A stretch of 64,000 bases of DNA from Saccharum officinarum (Eukaryota; Streptophyta; Magnoliopsida; Poales; Poaceae). The notes beneath the pieces are model-generated. The model had not been told where the DNA came from. It was given only the letters and a program-made list of their open reading frames with translations, and did not search any database. The stretch covers positions 108,961,250-109,025,249 of the forward strand of contig CM036160.1 of assembly GCA_020631735.1 (NCBI GenBank), read 5' to 3'. The translations under genes and the position numbers were made by a program. This document shows positions 1 through 10,715 of the stretch, one piece after another (the stretch's first letter is position 1; every line of letters begins with the position of its first letter).

Positions 1-1421
1 CTTTGAGCTCTTGTTCAATTCCTTTGCACTCCTTACTCTTTTTTAGAGCAACAAGCTCCTCTATCAAGGCATCATTTTCATTGCTCTTGGCAATGAGCTC
101 TTGTTCCAAGATTTTATATTTCTTGGTTGTCCTCTTGTAGCCCTTGCTCATTTGATCTATTATGCCCAATAGATCATCCTTGGAGTAGTCCCCATCCTCC
201 TCATCATCACTCCTACAATCATCACTAGCACAAGAATCATCATCACTATCATCATATTTTACCTTTGTAGGCTTGACCATAAGGCATGTTGATGTAGTGT
301 CGAAGATGGATGGCTTGTTGGAGAGGGCGATGTTTGCAATGGCTCGTCGAGTGGTCCTCTCATCATCACTAGAGCTTTCATCATCATCACTATCGGAGTT
401 GTCACTATCCCAAGTGACCACATAACCACCACCCTTCTTCTTCTTGTTGAATGTGAAGCTCTTCTTTACTTTCTTCTCCTTCTTCTCCTTCTTGTTCTTC
501 TTCAACTTCAACTCCCCATCATGATATCTTTTGTCTTCATAGGGGCACTTTGCCACTACATGATCGGGGCTATTGCAATTGTAGCAAAGCACCTCCTTTG
601 CCTTCATGAAGTCTCTTCTCTTTCTTGCACCATAGTCTCTCTTCTTCATGAACCGACCCATCTTTTGCACTAGAAGGGCCATGATCTCATCATCAAAAGG
701 ATCATCATCATCATTCTCCACCTTGCTCTTGCCCTTAGAGGATGAAGCCTTGAATGCAATGGGCTTCTCTTGCTTGACCTTGGTTTCCTTCTTCTCTTCT
801 ACCTCATCTTCATCATCATTGTATTGGGCATCGGTCATTATATCTCCAAACACATCGGTTGGTTTGACCTTGTCCAATCTCTCTCTAAAGATCATTCTTC
901 TTAAGGTAGCAAACTTCTTGGGTAAACACATCAAGAACTTATGTGAGAATTCCTTGTCCTCAACCTTCTCCCCAAGCCCCTTGAGATCATTAACAATGAC
1001 TTGGAGCCTATAGAACATCTTCAGGATGGATTCATCATCCTTCATCTTGAAAGTGGAGAACTTGTCCTTGAGCATATATAGTTTGGCATACTTTACCGTT
1101 GAAGTGCCCTCATATGTTTCCTCTAATCTTGTCCATACTTCACTTGCCATTTTTAAGATCCTTGATTTGCTCAAAGACCTTTGCATTAATCCCATTGTAG
1201 AGAGTATTGAGAGCCATAATGTTGCATTGGTTGTTTATGCGGTCATTATTGGTGAGGTTGTCGGGACCAATGATAGCATAATCATGGTGTGTCACCTCCC
1301 AAACGTTCTCATGAAGAGAGCCAAGATATTGCTTCATCTTTCTTTTCCAATGATCAAAAGATGTGACACCATCAAAGAATGGAGGCTTGCCCCCGACATG
1401 GTTGAACATAACTTGAGCCAT
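1..1421 (-). pseudogene. gag: Ty1/copia gag (SIRE/Maximus-like), partial, one frameshift
   Basis: This is the capsid/nucleocapsid gene of a copia retrotransposon, read leftwards and running off the window edge. The first 93 codons (from 1421) are a gag N-terminus with the FDG-x4-FDHWKRKMKQYL pattern typical of plant copia gag. At about 1150 an A-run has one extra base, which shifts the frame. In the shifted frame I can follow gag to the window edge without seeing a stop. A CCHC zinc knuckle (C-x2-C-x4-H-x4-C) lies at about 545-597, in a Lys-rich stretch. A Ser/Asp/Glu-rich low-complexity segment follows at about 180-420. The gene starts just downstream of a primer binding site and LTR, so this is the 5' end of the element. 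The protease and RT genes would lie outside the window. The single frameshift could be decay or a sequencing error. Confidence 0.85.
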
Positions 1422-1460
1422 CTTACACCGAGATTGTTAAGTCTTACAAACGGTGACCAC

Positions 1461-1473
1461 GGCTCTGATACCA
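1461..1473 (-). other. Primer binding site (initiator tRNA-Met type)
   Basis: Read on the minus strand this is TGGTATCAGAGCC, the classic plant copia PBS. It lies two bases inside the LTR that starts at 1476 and just upstream of gag. Confidence 0.9.
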
Positions 1474-1475
1474 CT

Positions 1476-3049
1476 TGAAAGGTCTTAATGGCTAGAGGAG
1501 GGGTGAATAGCCTATTAAAATTTTCTACAAAGACAAGCTAAACAAGTTTATCAATAAAACAAATAGCGAGATGCGAGTTTTGCTTAGCCTACGGGGTGTT
1601 TGTAAGCCACCTAACCAATTTACAATTCTAGTGTATTTGCACTCAATCGCACAAGTCAAACCGAGAAGGAAACTACAACTAGCAAGCTACACAAAGAAGC
1701 TACTCTAGCAAAGCTAACTAGCTAGCAAAGATAACTAAGAAATTAATACAAGAGAGAGCTAGGAGGGTATCACCAAGGGGCAAAGAATTGAGCCAACTAA
1801 TATGGTCAACAATGAATACCAAGATAACCAAACACCGGGATCAATCAATCACAATATAAAAGTGATGACACGAAGATTTATCCTGAGGTTCATGTGCTTG
1901 CCGGCACGCTAGTCCCCATTGTGTCCCTCTTCACCACGTGGTTTGGTGGCTAATCGATCACACACCGAGCCTCTCAAAAGGCGCCACAAGAACCTACCAA
2001 ATGGCAAAAGGTTGCAATAACATGAGCAATATACTAATGTTGCCTTTGGCGCTTCGCCGAGGTAGACACAAACCCCTCACAATCACCGGAGGTGGCCAAG
2101 AACAATCACCAACTCTTGCCAATGCCTCCAAGCTGCTCCAAGCCATCTAGGTGGCGGCAACCACCAAGAGAAACAAGAATCCCGCAGCAAATCAACCACC
2201 AAGTGCCAACTAGATGCAATATCACAATGCAAATGCACTTGGACCACTCAATCTCACTTCGAATATGCAAAGAAGCAAGAGAGATGAGTGGGAGGGGGGT
2301 TGCTTAGCTCAAAGTGCTCACAAGTATGTCAAATGATCGAGAGAGAGAGCCTTGAGCCGGCCAACGAGTATTTATAGACGTACCCCTTCGAATAGATCCG
2401 TTAGAAACTTAAACAGCCGAAATCGCGCTGACCGGACGCGCTGGTCCAACTGACCGGACGCGCCGGTCGCCCAACGGCTAACACGTGAAACACTGACCGG
2501 ACGCGCTGGTCCAAATGACCGGACGCGCCGGTCGCACAATGGCTAGTTGCAAAGCAACGACCGGACGCGCTTGACGCGCAGACCGGATGCGCTGCGAATG
2601 ACCGGACGCGCTGGTCGCCTGAGCAGCGCTCAACGAAACAACGACCGGACGCGCTGAAGAAACATGACCGGACGCGACAGTGCCAGCGTCCGGTTAGAGT
2701 CCAGTAAGCTCCCTGAACGACCGGACGCGTCCGATCATCAGTGACCGGACGCGCCTCGCGTCCGATCATCGAACTGAAAAATGCGCAGACACTGAACACT
2801 GACCCGACGCGTCCGGTCATGCAAGGACCGCGTCCGGTTCAGCGTCCGGTCACCTCTGTGACCTCCGTTCGCCTCCGTTTCTTTTCCAGACTTCCGGCAT
2901 AGTGGAAAATAGTCGTTTCAACTTCTCGAAAACGCCTGAATCCCGCCTCACAAGCTCGGCGGGAGGGAGAGAGGATCACGTGCAACTTAGGCATAGGATT
3001 AGTACTTAGGCATTATCACTAATTACCAACACCAAACATAGGACTTTCA
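1476..3049 (-). mobile_element. 5' LTR of copia element, about 1.57 kb
   Basis: The LTR begins TGAAAGGTC and ends GACTTTCA on the plus strand, a short terminal inverted repeat with TG..CA ends. The inner end abuts the PBS at 1461-1473 and the gag gene. The length suits the SIRE/Maximus lineage, whose LTRs exceed 1 kb. The outer end is followed by CCTAG (3050-3054), the expected 5-bp target duplication. Its partner lies left of the window, so I could not check it. The LTR contains a GC-rich repeat array (separate entry). Confidence 0.85.
2430..2860. repeat. Array of GACCGGACGCG units inside the copia LTR
   Basis: At least ten exact copies of the 11-mer GACCGGACGCG occur at irregular spacing (about 20-55 bp), often followed by CTGGTC or CCGGTC. 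Degenerate and inverted versions appear towards 2860. A minus-strand open frame of 139 codons runs across it (2401-2820), but its composition follows the repeat, so I do not treat it as a gene. Confidence 0.85.
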
Positions 3050-3535
3050 CCTAGGGGATTAGTCATGCGGTTAAAATAAAGATTCACGTGCACTCCACCT
3101 ACTTATGCTGCTTATACCCTGGAGGTATGCATTTAAATATTTTCTATTAGACACAACCTAACAAATTGTTCTGCTCCTATACAGGGAGTGAACAAAACCC
3201 TTCATCCATTGCTAGCCCCTTTTGTTATAAGCTCTAACATTTCTGTTGCTATCTCTTATCTATGTTTCCAAAAAGATACTTGGGAATTATTCCATCGTAT
3301 TCAATTCCTTAAAAAAGAGAGAGAAAAAAAAGAAAAAAGAGTGAGAAAGAAAAAATAAAGAGAGAATAAAAGGACAAGGGTCCTAATTATGAGAGATTTT
3401 TCAGCAACCCAAGTTCTCAGCAAGTTCTTCAAAGTTTAATAGAGGTATAAATTTCTTTCAAGGAGCAAAAGTAGAAATAGATATTCACCATTTTTCCTCT
3501 ATCCCTTTGTTTCCACTTACATCCACCATCATTAC

Positions 3536-3634
<99 letters not shown>

Positions 3635-4251
3635 CACACACTCAGCCCATATTTAGGATCACACACATGCACATCTTGATTTGACTGTATGACCAGACTT
3701 GTCCCTCTGGATCCATGTGTCTGACTATGTAATAAATGTTTGCAAGTATGGATTCCTTATCTCCCACCTGTGAGCTCTAGATAGACCTACTAGAAGTAGG
3801 GTAAGAGAGAAGGTATAATGTTACTATGCCTTATGCCAAAAATACCACATATCTTGAGAGAAGAGAGAAGGCATACACCATAAATGCCTTGGTGAGAATC
3901 TAGAAATACCATAAAGGAGAGACGTGAAAGGGTCATACACAGGAATCTCTGAGTTTTATTTGAAAACCCTGCAAAACTCTGGAATAATGGTTGGTAAAAG
4001 AGCTTGAGACATAGCGCTTGACTTGACCGTTCTGTCTTTCAACTGCTCAAGGCCCAAGTGACGGCTACAAGCCCCATGGTAAAAGGTAGTATGGGTAAGT
4101 TTGAAGTCAGGATAGTTCGTTCTAATCCGAATGAGAGTTCTTGTTTGAACGCTTGTGTACTTTTGAGGCGTAAAAGCATTGTAGCAACGTTTAATCCATC
4201 ACTGAGTTTATCTTTGCTCAGGGACGAGCAAAGGGTAAGCTTGGGGGAGTT
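3050..4251 (+). mobile_element. Ty3/gypsy internal 3' region, non-coding, ending in polypurine tract
   Basis: This is sequence between the copia insertion and a gypsy 3' LTR. No pol domain is visible, so it is the 3' untranslated part. The last 60 bases carry the arrangement seen upstream of many grass gypsy LTRs (a GGGACGAGCAAAG block and then AAGCTTGGGGGAG). The latter (4238-4250) is the polypurine tract, directly before the LTR. A long AT microsatellite lies inside. The clade (Tat/Athila-like or related) cannot be fixed without pol. Confidence 0.7.
3539..3634. repeat. (TA)n microsatellite, about 90 bp
   Basis: Nearly perfect TA dinucleotide tract with two interruptions, inside the gypsy 3' region. 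Confidence 0.95.
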
Positions 4252-5506
4252 TGTTGACGGTAGATAAGTATCATTTTTTTAACCATCAACATAGCATAAA
4301 AAGGACTAAACAATAATTACCACTTAGATATAGGGGGTTTACTGACATAATTCCATGAGTCTTGGTGAATGTCTTTTTTCTGCAGGGTGCTAACTGAAAA
4401 TAATCAAAGATGACCCACATGTCAGGTTTACATAGAGAGAAAGGGCAATGAATGAAAAAAGTATAATCTAAAAGGTTTAGGAAGCTAAACTCTAGGAGGT
4501 GGGACCCACCTATCACTATGACAGGGGCGAGCGCCTAGCCCTAGGGGTGGCCGCCCCACCCAGGTGACCAATCAGGCTCCACCTTGCGGATCCTGCCTCT
4601 ACCGCCTTTGAGGATGAATAATAATAGTAGATCAAGGTCGGTTTGATTCGAGGGCTGTGGTGCTTCCTAGAGGGCTATATAAACAAGGCCCCTGGCCCTT
4701 GGAGGAGGCATCCCTTGAAACCCTAATTCATTATTTCCTGTGAGGATCAGCAGGGAGGGGTCCCTTAAATGGATCTATCTCTTAGGACACATATAAGAGA
4801 GATTAGCTTTGTAGTCTCCATATGAGATTAGAGTTCTTCTTCTGGATTGAGAGAGTTAGAGTGGAGGGAGAGTTGTAGGAAGCCCGGCATGTCGGTGTCT
4901 CCTCTTTGGCTTGTACCTGCGAGATCAAGTCCCCTAACCCGAGGCTTGATTTTAGGATTCTTCGGTAATTCAACTTCCAATACTAAATAAGTACGTTGTT
5001 ATTATTGTTCTATGGTTTACGAGTTTACTTTATTCTCTTCCATGGTAGAGGGTAGGGTAATCGTCTGTAGCGTAAGCGTGGTGCTTAGGCTAGAGATACT
5101 CATAGATATCCCCTGTCTGGCAGGATCGGTGTGTAGTAGCATGGGAAGCGACAGTCCCATTGTTACCTTTGGAGCCTCCTCCCGTCAGAAGGATTGGTAG
5201 GATTAAGTGCCTGGTTAAACATCCTCTGTGGTGTCTCTTTTCCATCGGTATATTCCCATAGATCAATAGTTTCATAGCTTACCATAGGTTGAAACCAGAC
5301 TATCATCGTAGTCTTCTCTAATCGCTTATATCTTCGTTACCTTGTAGTGCGGTCCAGGGGTTAAGTATAGATTTAGGTTAGTCATCGCACGTTTTCTCCT
5401 TGCGGATAAACAAATACGATACTCTGAAAATATCTCCCGGGTGAAATGCTCATCGATATCCATGCGCTTGCGGATCCTTTTCTGCGTGCGTTAACAAATA
5501 TCAACA
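4252..5506 (+). mobile_element. Ty3/gypsy 3' LTR, about 1.26 kb
   Basis: The LTR starts TGTTGACGG right after the polypurine tract and ends ATCAACA. TG..CA ends and the inverted TGTTGA/TCAACA termini support the boundaries. A TATA-like box (TATATAAA, 4677-4684) lies about 425 bp in, consistent with an LTR promoter. ACAAC (5507-5511) would be the target duplication. Its partner is beyond the copia insertion and out of the window. What follows is the tail of a copia LTR, so this element landed inside an older LTR. Confidence 0.8.
4677..4684 (+). promoter_or_regulatory. LTR TATA box
   Basis: TATATAAA in the gypsy LTR, about 425 bp after its 5' end, followed by a leader-like segment containing GAAACCCTAATTC. 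Confidence 0.5.
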
Positions 5507-5511
5507 ACAAC

Positions 5512-6033
5512 ATAAGCTTGTATTTACTTTCATATATACTTGTGCTTGTGTAGTTGCTCTTGTGACTAGTTTGCTTGTGTAGCTTGCTAGTTATCTTCTT
5601 GTGTAGCTAGAAGCTTCCTCTTTGCGTGGCTAATTTGGTTTGTGTAACCTTGTTAGTCACATTGCTTAGTTTGTGTAGCTAAGTATTTTGCGTTCTCTAA
5701 TTTGGCATTGGTTGCCTGTTATTGAGCATTACTAGTGAGCCTAGGAGTTTTATGCTTTTGCTTACTAGAATTGTGTAGGAGTTCCCCGGTGTAAAGTACT
5801 AGTGCATAGGTTTATGTGACCTTACTCTAAAATTGTTTAGGCGAGCTCTTGCTAAGCTTGGCACCTTAGTTGCTTGTTTAGAATCTTTTGTAAGGTGCTA
5901 GAGTTATAGATAGAGGGGTGTAGTCTTGGCTAGATCGATAAGTTTAATTTCGCAATTGTTTCGGTTAGCCGGTGCAATTAAGTTTTTAGAAAAGACTATT
6001 CACCCCTCTCTAGTCCGCCATCTCGATCCTTCA
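5512..6033 (+). mobile_element. 3' part of a copia (SIRE-like) LTR, split by the gypsy element
   Basis: The segment is rich in repeats of CTTGTGTAG-like words and ends CTATTCACCCCTCTCTAG...GATCCTTCA. That closely parallels the end of the minus-strand LTR at 1476 (CTATTCACCCCTCCTCTAG...GACCTTTCA). No primer binding site follows, so it is a 3' LTR or a solo LTR. Its 5' half should lie on the other side of the gypsy insertion, outside the window. Confidence 0.7.
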
Positions 6034-6560
6034 TTACCGGTTTTCATTAATAAGGGAAGAGCACAATAATTACAAGGAGCGCCCATTTTGCATGGCTTTC
6101 ACATTATAGTGAGTGCCATGCCACCCCTACGTTAGAAGTCCCTATCTAAGTCCACATATTTTCTCTTTATTGTCTTCCTTTTTCTCTGGTCTAAAAAACG
6201 GTCATCTAAGTCCACATGTTTCCTCTCTATTGTCTACCTTTTTCTCTTGTCCCGAAAACGAGCAGACAGTAATATGGTGGGACTCAATCTTCATGTTGTA
6301 TACGTGGTATCCCATATATTATGGAGAAGAATAAATGGACAGAAAATTAGATTTTCATATTTTTTTGATCGGTTGCACATTTGAGAATAGGAGACGATGT
6401 CGTTTTGGAATCGGACCCCGTATCATATTAGATAAGAGCTATCAGAAGATTTATATATATAAGTCTGGATGGAAGAAACTCTTCATTATCCGGTAGTTAA
6501 AGGGAGACAGATCAAACAAATGGATGGATAAAAAAAAATCTGAAATTTTGTCTCTTTATT
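6034..6560. other. Unassigned, with a 62-bp imperfect tandem duplication
   Basis: No gene is visible. Two copies of a roughly 62-bp unit built on ATCTAAGTCCACAT and TTTTTCTC lie at 6140-6262. The rest is AT-rich and matches nothing I recognise. Confidence 0.5.
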
Positions 6561-6798
6561 ATTAGGGAATAGACGGGAAAAAGAGAAAAAACAGGTAAAA
6601 ACAAAATTACAAGAAAACAAAACCGACTCTACGCTCGCCTACAACACCTCTGGCCACAAGGCCCAGACTACCCAACACTGGACTCCGCTCAGAAAACACA
6701 ACGCAGCGGAACCCTTGGCAGGGTAACAACAAACAAAAAACCTAAAAGACAAACTAAACGCTCCCATATACAGCACAGGAAAATGCAAAACTCTACTA

Positions 6799-7160
6799 CT
6801 ACGATTGAGCCGTTCGCGCATTAGATCTTGTTGCCAACTGATACTGCTCGATCTCCTCCTTGCATAGGAACGCCATTGTCTCGGTTGCAGCGAGGTTTTC
6901 TGGAAAGTTCTACGTCCAGGTGAGCGTTGCTGAATTCGTAGGAGGTTGAGCGGCGTCCGGTTGGACTTGTTGGCGAAGTCCTTGTACCCGCTGCCATCCT
7001 CCTTGAGCGGCGAGGCGGCCGTGACCGAGGTCGTGTGGATGACGCGCTTCACCGTGCCGTACCGCTCGCACTGCTGGAGGATGATGCGCATCGCGTCCAC
7101 CGTCGCCTCCGTCGTGTTCTTGTACTGCGGGAAAACCATGCGGCTGATCACTATACTAGA
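6799..7160 (-). pseudogene. DFR/ANR-type reductase copy A: exon 3 plus intron edge, fused to unrelated sequence
   Basis: Minus-strand 7135-6910 matches exon 3 of copy C (39621-39834) almost base for base: YKNTTEA at the start, VTAASPLKEDG in the middle, EFSNAHLD at the end. The acceptor CAG before TAC AAG is intact, and about 25 bp of the preceding intron also match copy C. A 2-base deletion (AACCTCCTAC against AACCTCTCCTAC) shifts the frame near the exon end. The donor is changed from GTACGT to GTAGAA. Past the donor the sequence has no likeness to intron 3 of copy C. It holds a short open frame (about 6905-6799) including ETMAFLCKEEIEQY that I do not recognise. No exons 1, 2, 4 or 5 lie nearby. 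Same strand as copies B and C. Confidence 0.8.
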
Positions 7161-7593
7161 AAAGGCACGTGGCGTTGCCACGCCGGCCAGTCTGAGACCA
7201 TTTTACTGTAATAGATTTAACTAACTGATAATTTATTTGAAAAGAACTTGGGTACAAGTATTGGTTTGCTTGTTGTATTTCCGGAAAGGCCAATGTCAGG
7301 GGAAGCGGTCATTCCAATAGATTGCAGATGTATGCAGCAGTTCCTAGTATTGAATTCTATTTGACCAAATTATTCAAGAATGGGAGCACGTAACAAAGAT
7401 GCAGTATTTCAATTATTTAAATTTACAAACTGAGCTATACACACCTGGTTAGGTTCGGTGAACTTGTTGCACCAGGGTTCATTAACTATGCTTGTTTTTT
7501 TTTGCGCTATATTACTAAAATTGATAGAATGTCATTTCATATGTGGGGTAATATTTATGTGTAGGATATATAGAGAGAGAGAGCTATTTATAT
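7161..7593. other. Unassigned AT-rich spacer
   Basis: No gene seen. It starts with CTAGAAAAGGCACGTGGCGTTGCCACGCC, a small palindromic motif of the kind found at some transposon ends, but I find no partner. Confidence 0.4.
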
Positions 7594-7744
7594 GTAGCTG
7601 GCTATAGAATAAGAAATTATGTAGCCAGGCCATCAGACCGACCGGCACGACGCGCTGTTCGGTTCCACCAAACCAACTGAGCGGCCGGCTGACCTTCCGG
7701 CTCGGCTCAACCATCTTTCGGCTTGGCTAAGGCCGACGCGCACG

Positions 7745-8452
7745 ACGGGCATTATTAGTGCAGCGAACCGAGCTGGCCCCCCGCAAGTTCCGCGTTCACT
7801 GCTCCCATCCCGTCATGACCTCGATCTGGCCTGCTCCCTCCGTCCCAAATCCCACGCCGGGCCGATTCTGCCGCCCGCGCCCCACGGCCGAGGAGGCCCT
7901 GATCCCCCGCGAAGCGACCGGCGGCGGACCCGCTCCCCCGCGCCGCGACCGTAGGCGGCCCCGCTCCCCCGTGAAGGCGACGTCGGGCTCGGACAGGCCC
8001 TCCGCAACCCTGACCACACCGGCGGGTGATGCGGTGTGTGCCAGACGGTGGCAGCTGATGCGGATCGGCAGATGGTGGCTGGCGGCGGTGCCCCTTCTTC
8101 TCCGCAAGCAGCAGCGCATGGCTGTGGTGCCTCCTCCATCCCGCCCCTCGGCGTCGGCGCGTCCCGCAACTGGCACCTCGCGGATTGCGCCCCCCCCCCC
8201 CCCCCCCCCCCTCCCCGGCGGCGATGCGTCCTCGAGCAGCGGTGCCTTGCCTCGCGTGAACGCCAGCTAACCTACCCCACGCGAGCAGTATCCCCCGAGC
8301 GCGGCGTTGGGGATCGGGGTGGAGACAGCGCGCTGCTATTGCTAGTGCTCCGAGCCTCAAGGCCGCCGAGGAAGCAGCCTCGATGCTCGATCCACACTTC
8401 TCCGAGCTTCCGACAAACAGTTGTGAAGAAAAATGTATGGAGCCTGTCTAGG
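7745..8452 (+). other. GC-rich exon-like block in E1, identity unknown
   Basis: A sharp GC island with a plus-strand open frame at 7758-8270 (170 codons, Pro/Arg/Ala-rich) and several overlapping frames on both strands. It ends at CTAG|GTGAGC (8452), a good splice donor, and the sequence turns AT-rich at once. That is the look of a first exon plus intron, possibly a captured gene fragment. A run of about 20 C at 8191-8211 sits inside the frame and would make it unstable. No domain is recognisable. Confidence 0.35.
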
Positions 8453-9789
8453 TGAGCCGCTCCATACTACTACTAACCCCGTAATGAATTTGTTTTGTCT
8501 TAGATCTTCTTTATTTGAACAAACACCTTTGTTTCAGATCTGATTAGTAAAAAAATTGTTACTGCATAGCACGAGATGATGTCGGAGGTTCCTTGCTTGC
8601 CCCAACAACTGCTTGCTAGACCCTATGCATCTAGACCCCATTCTGTTCGCCAACAAATAAGTGACTATTTGCAATGTTTAATGTGGTTGCATTTTCAAAC
8701 ACGCATGATTTCTTATTTTGTTGGTCTCTCTTTGCTTCCTCATATCAATATCAGTAACTCAATCATTCCATTGTGCTATATATATTTTTTGTAGTAAGTA
8801 GATGATGCTATTCCAGTAGGCAACGTATCTGGTGCAAACCAACCTCTGTGTGTAACTGTGCAAACTTCTAATCTGGACCATATGATGTTGATCCAAGGAG
8901 GCGCAGGGGGAGTGGGAGGGGGGATTTGCAAAAGTGTGATTAGGAGCAGGCGGTTAAGCGCAAAATTACCCAATCCTCATGTGTCCCTTGGGTCAACATC
9001 ATGTGGCCCAGATTAGAAGTTTGCACGGTTGCACAAAGACGTTGCTTTGCACCAGATACGTTGCCATTCCGGTAAATGTATTATCATAACTTGATCACCA
9101 TCATGGTAAATGTATTATTGTAATCAATTACTGCAAAATGGCTTTGTTATGATGAGTTGGATGGTTCAGCATGATAATTAAGATTCAATAGTTACGATAA
9201 GTCTGATGACCTGAGGTGTCCATATTATTTAAGAATTAACGACTTCTGCCTATTATGCTAAATTAGCAAGAAATGGTTACGATAAGTTGAATAGCTTGAC
9301 ATGTTAATTATGATTATGAATTACCACAATTTATGCTAGAGTTCATGTTCTACTCATGTTTTCTGAAAATCAACCTTACCAGATGCCATAATTTTGGTTA
9401 TCATTTAGATTCAGGTAGCTGTTAGTTCAGTCAGTGTTCATGGTTTCAGCGATCTTGTGATACTTGTTCCCTGTGTAAATTATATACACTAGTCTTCCTT
9501 GCTTCATGTGTAATCATATAGACCAATCTTTCGGTAAGCATCGCTATCTTATGGTAAGTCCATCTAATTAGTTATGTCGTCCAAATTTTAAAATAAAATC
9601 ATAACTTAGGTTACTGTTTTAGTAATTTAATATATTTGCTGTACAGGACTCTCTAATTTATTGTTTCTTATAAATCATAAGGATCAATCTTCCAGTAAGT
9701 ACTGATGTGTGATTGTGTCTAACAGATAGTCTGCTCCATTAGTTTAGTCTCAATTCTTATGGATGCCTGTGAAAAAACTGAGTCAATTG
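8453..9789. other. AT-rich intron-like sequence of E1
   Basis: No coding domain. Two similar blocks (8815-8885 and 8985-9070) contain CAACGTATCTGGTGCAAA-like and CAAACTTCTAATCTGG-like words in opposite orientation, an imperfect inverted repeat. Confidence 0.45.
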
Positions 9790-10715
9790 TTTTTTTTTAA
9801 ATGCAGGAGAGCTGTGTTTCATTGTATTATAGAGATGATAAAAAGGGGGGGTCCCCAACAGGATCCTCACTTATACGGGGACCAAATATGAGTGAGGCAA
9901 ATACTCAGCCTTTAGGATTAAACTCATAGTGGACAAAACAACTCGACCTTACACCAAAGACCTAGTCTGCAAGCATGAGATCTAACCCCTGTAAATTTCT
10001 TGCCCCAGCCATGCACCAGAGGCTGTGCTCGTTCTTCAGCTCACTCCAAATCATGTTAGGGGAAGGGGAAGCTCCCTCAAAAACACATGCATTCCTATGT
10101 TTCCAAATAATCCATGCCCCTAAAATAATTAAGGTGTTCACTCCTTTCCTGTGCTCCTTGCTAACTCTGCTAATCGTCATGCGCCACCAGTCAGCAAAGC
10201 TCAGTTCATTTTGTCGGGGTACTGAATCTGTTAGGTTCAGTGGAGCGAATAATCTGAACCAAACTTGTCTTGCCACCACACATGTTGTTAAAAGATGTTG
10301 TATTGTCTCATCTGCTTAATCACATAGCGGGCATTTATCTGGATGAGAGAGACTCCTCTTAGCAAGCCCATCTGCCGTCCAACATCTATTTCGGATTGCC
10401 AACCACAAAAACATTTTGCATTTGGCAGGGGCCCAAGTCTTCCAAAGCCGACGCCAAGGCTCAAAGGTCACAGCACCAAAGAAAAAAGCTTTATATGCAG
10501 ATTTGGAAGAGTAGCATCCACTTGCATCAAGCCTCCACGTATGACGATCCTCTTGGTCAGTCAAAGTAATTTCCAAGAGGCAATCCCATAGCTGTAGGAA
10601 TTCTCTAATACCAGCCCAGGATAGACCTCCTTGAATGTCCCTAGGCCACTCCATGTTGGCAAGAGCTTCAGCCACAGTCCGGCTTTTGCTAATTCTTGGA
10701 GAGCACCTATTTACT
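9790..10715 (-). pseudogene. L1-type LINE 3' end (zf-RVT region), 5'-truncated
   Basis: Minus-strand frames at 10675-10316 and 10279-9962 together give the C-terminal part of a plant LINE ORF2. The first holds the reverse-transcriptase zinc-binding region, with SAYKAFFFG, WAPAKCKMFLWLA, CWTADGLAKR and HPDKCPLC. The second continues with VWFRLFAPL and a TLIILGAWIIWKHRNACVF motif. A stop near 10316 separates them. At the 3' side (plus 9791-9798) a T-run is the poly(A) tail read on the other strand. The element is 5'-truncated, as is usual for target-primed integration. Confidence 0.85.

Noticed and set aside
2401..2820. 139-codon minus-strand open frame
   Set aside because: It lies entirely in the GACCGGACGCG repeat array of an LTR, and the protein is just a translation of the repeat.
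7141..7180. Helitron 5' end (TC...CTATACTA)
   Set aside because: Similarity to copy C intron continues past the proposed TC start, and no 3' hairpin with CTRR was found.
6639..7181. 180-codon frame treated as an intact reductase
   Set aside because: It reads exon 3 only up to a 2-base deletion and then continues out of frame into unrelated sequence.
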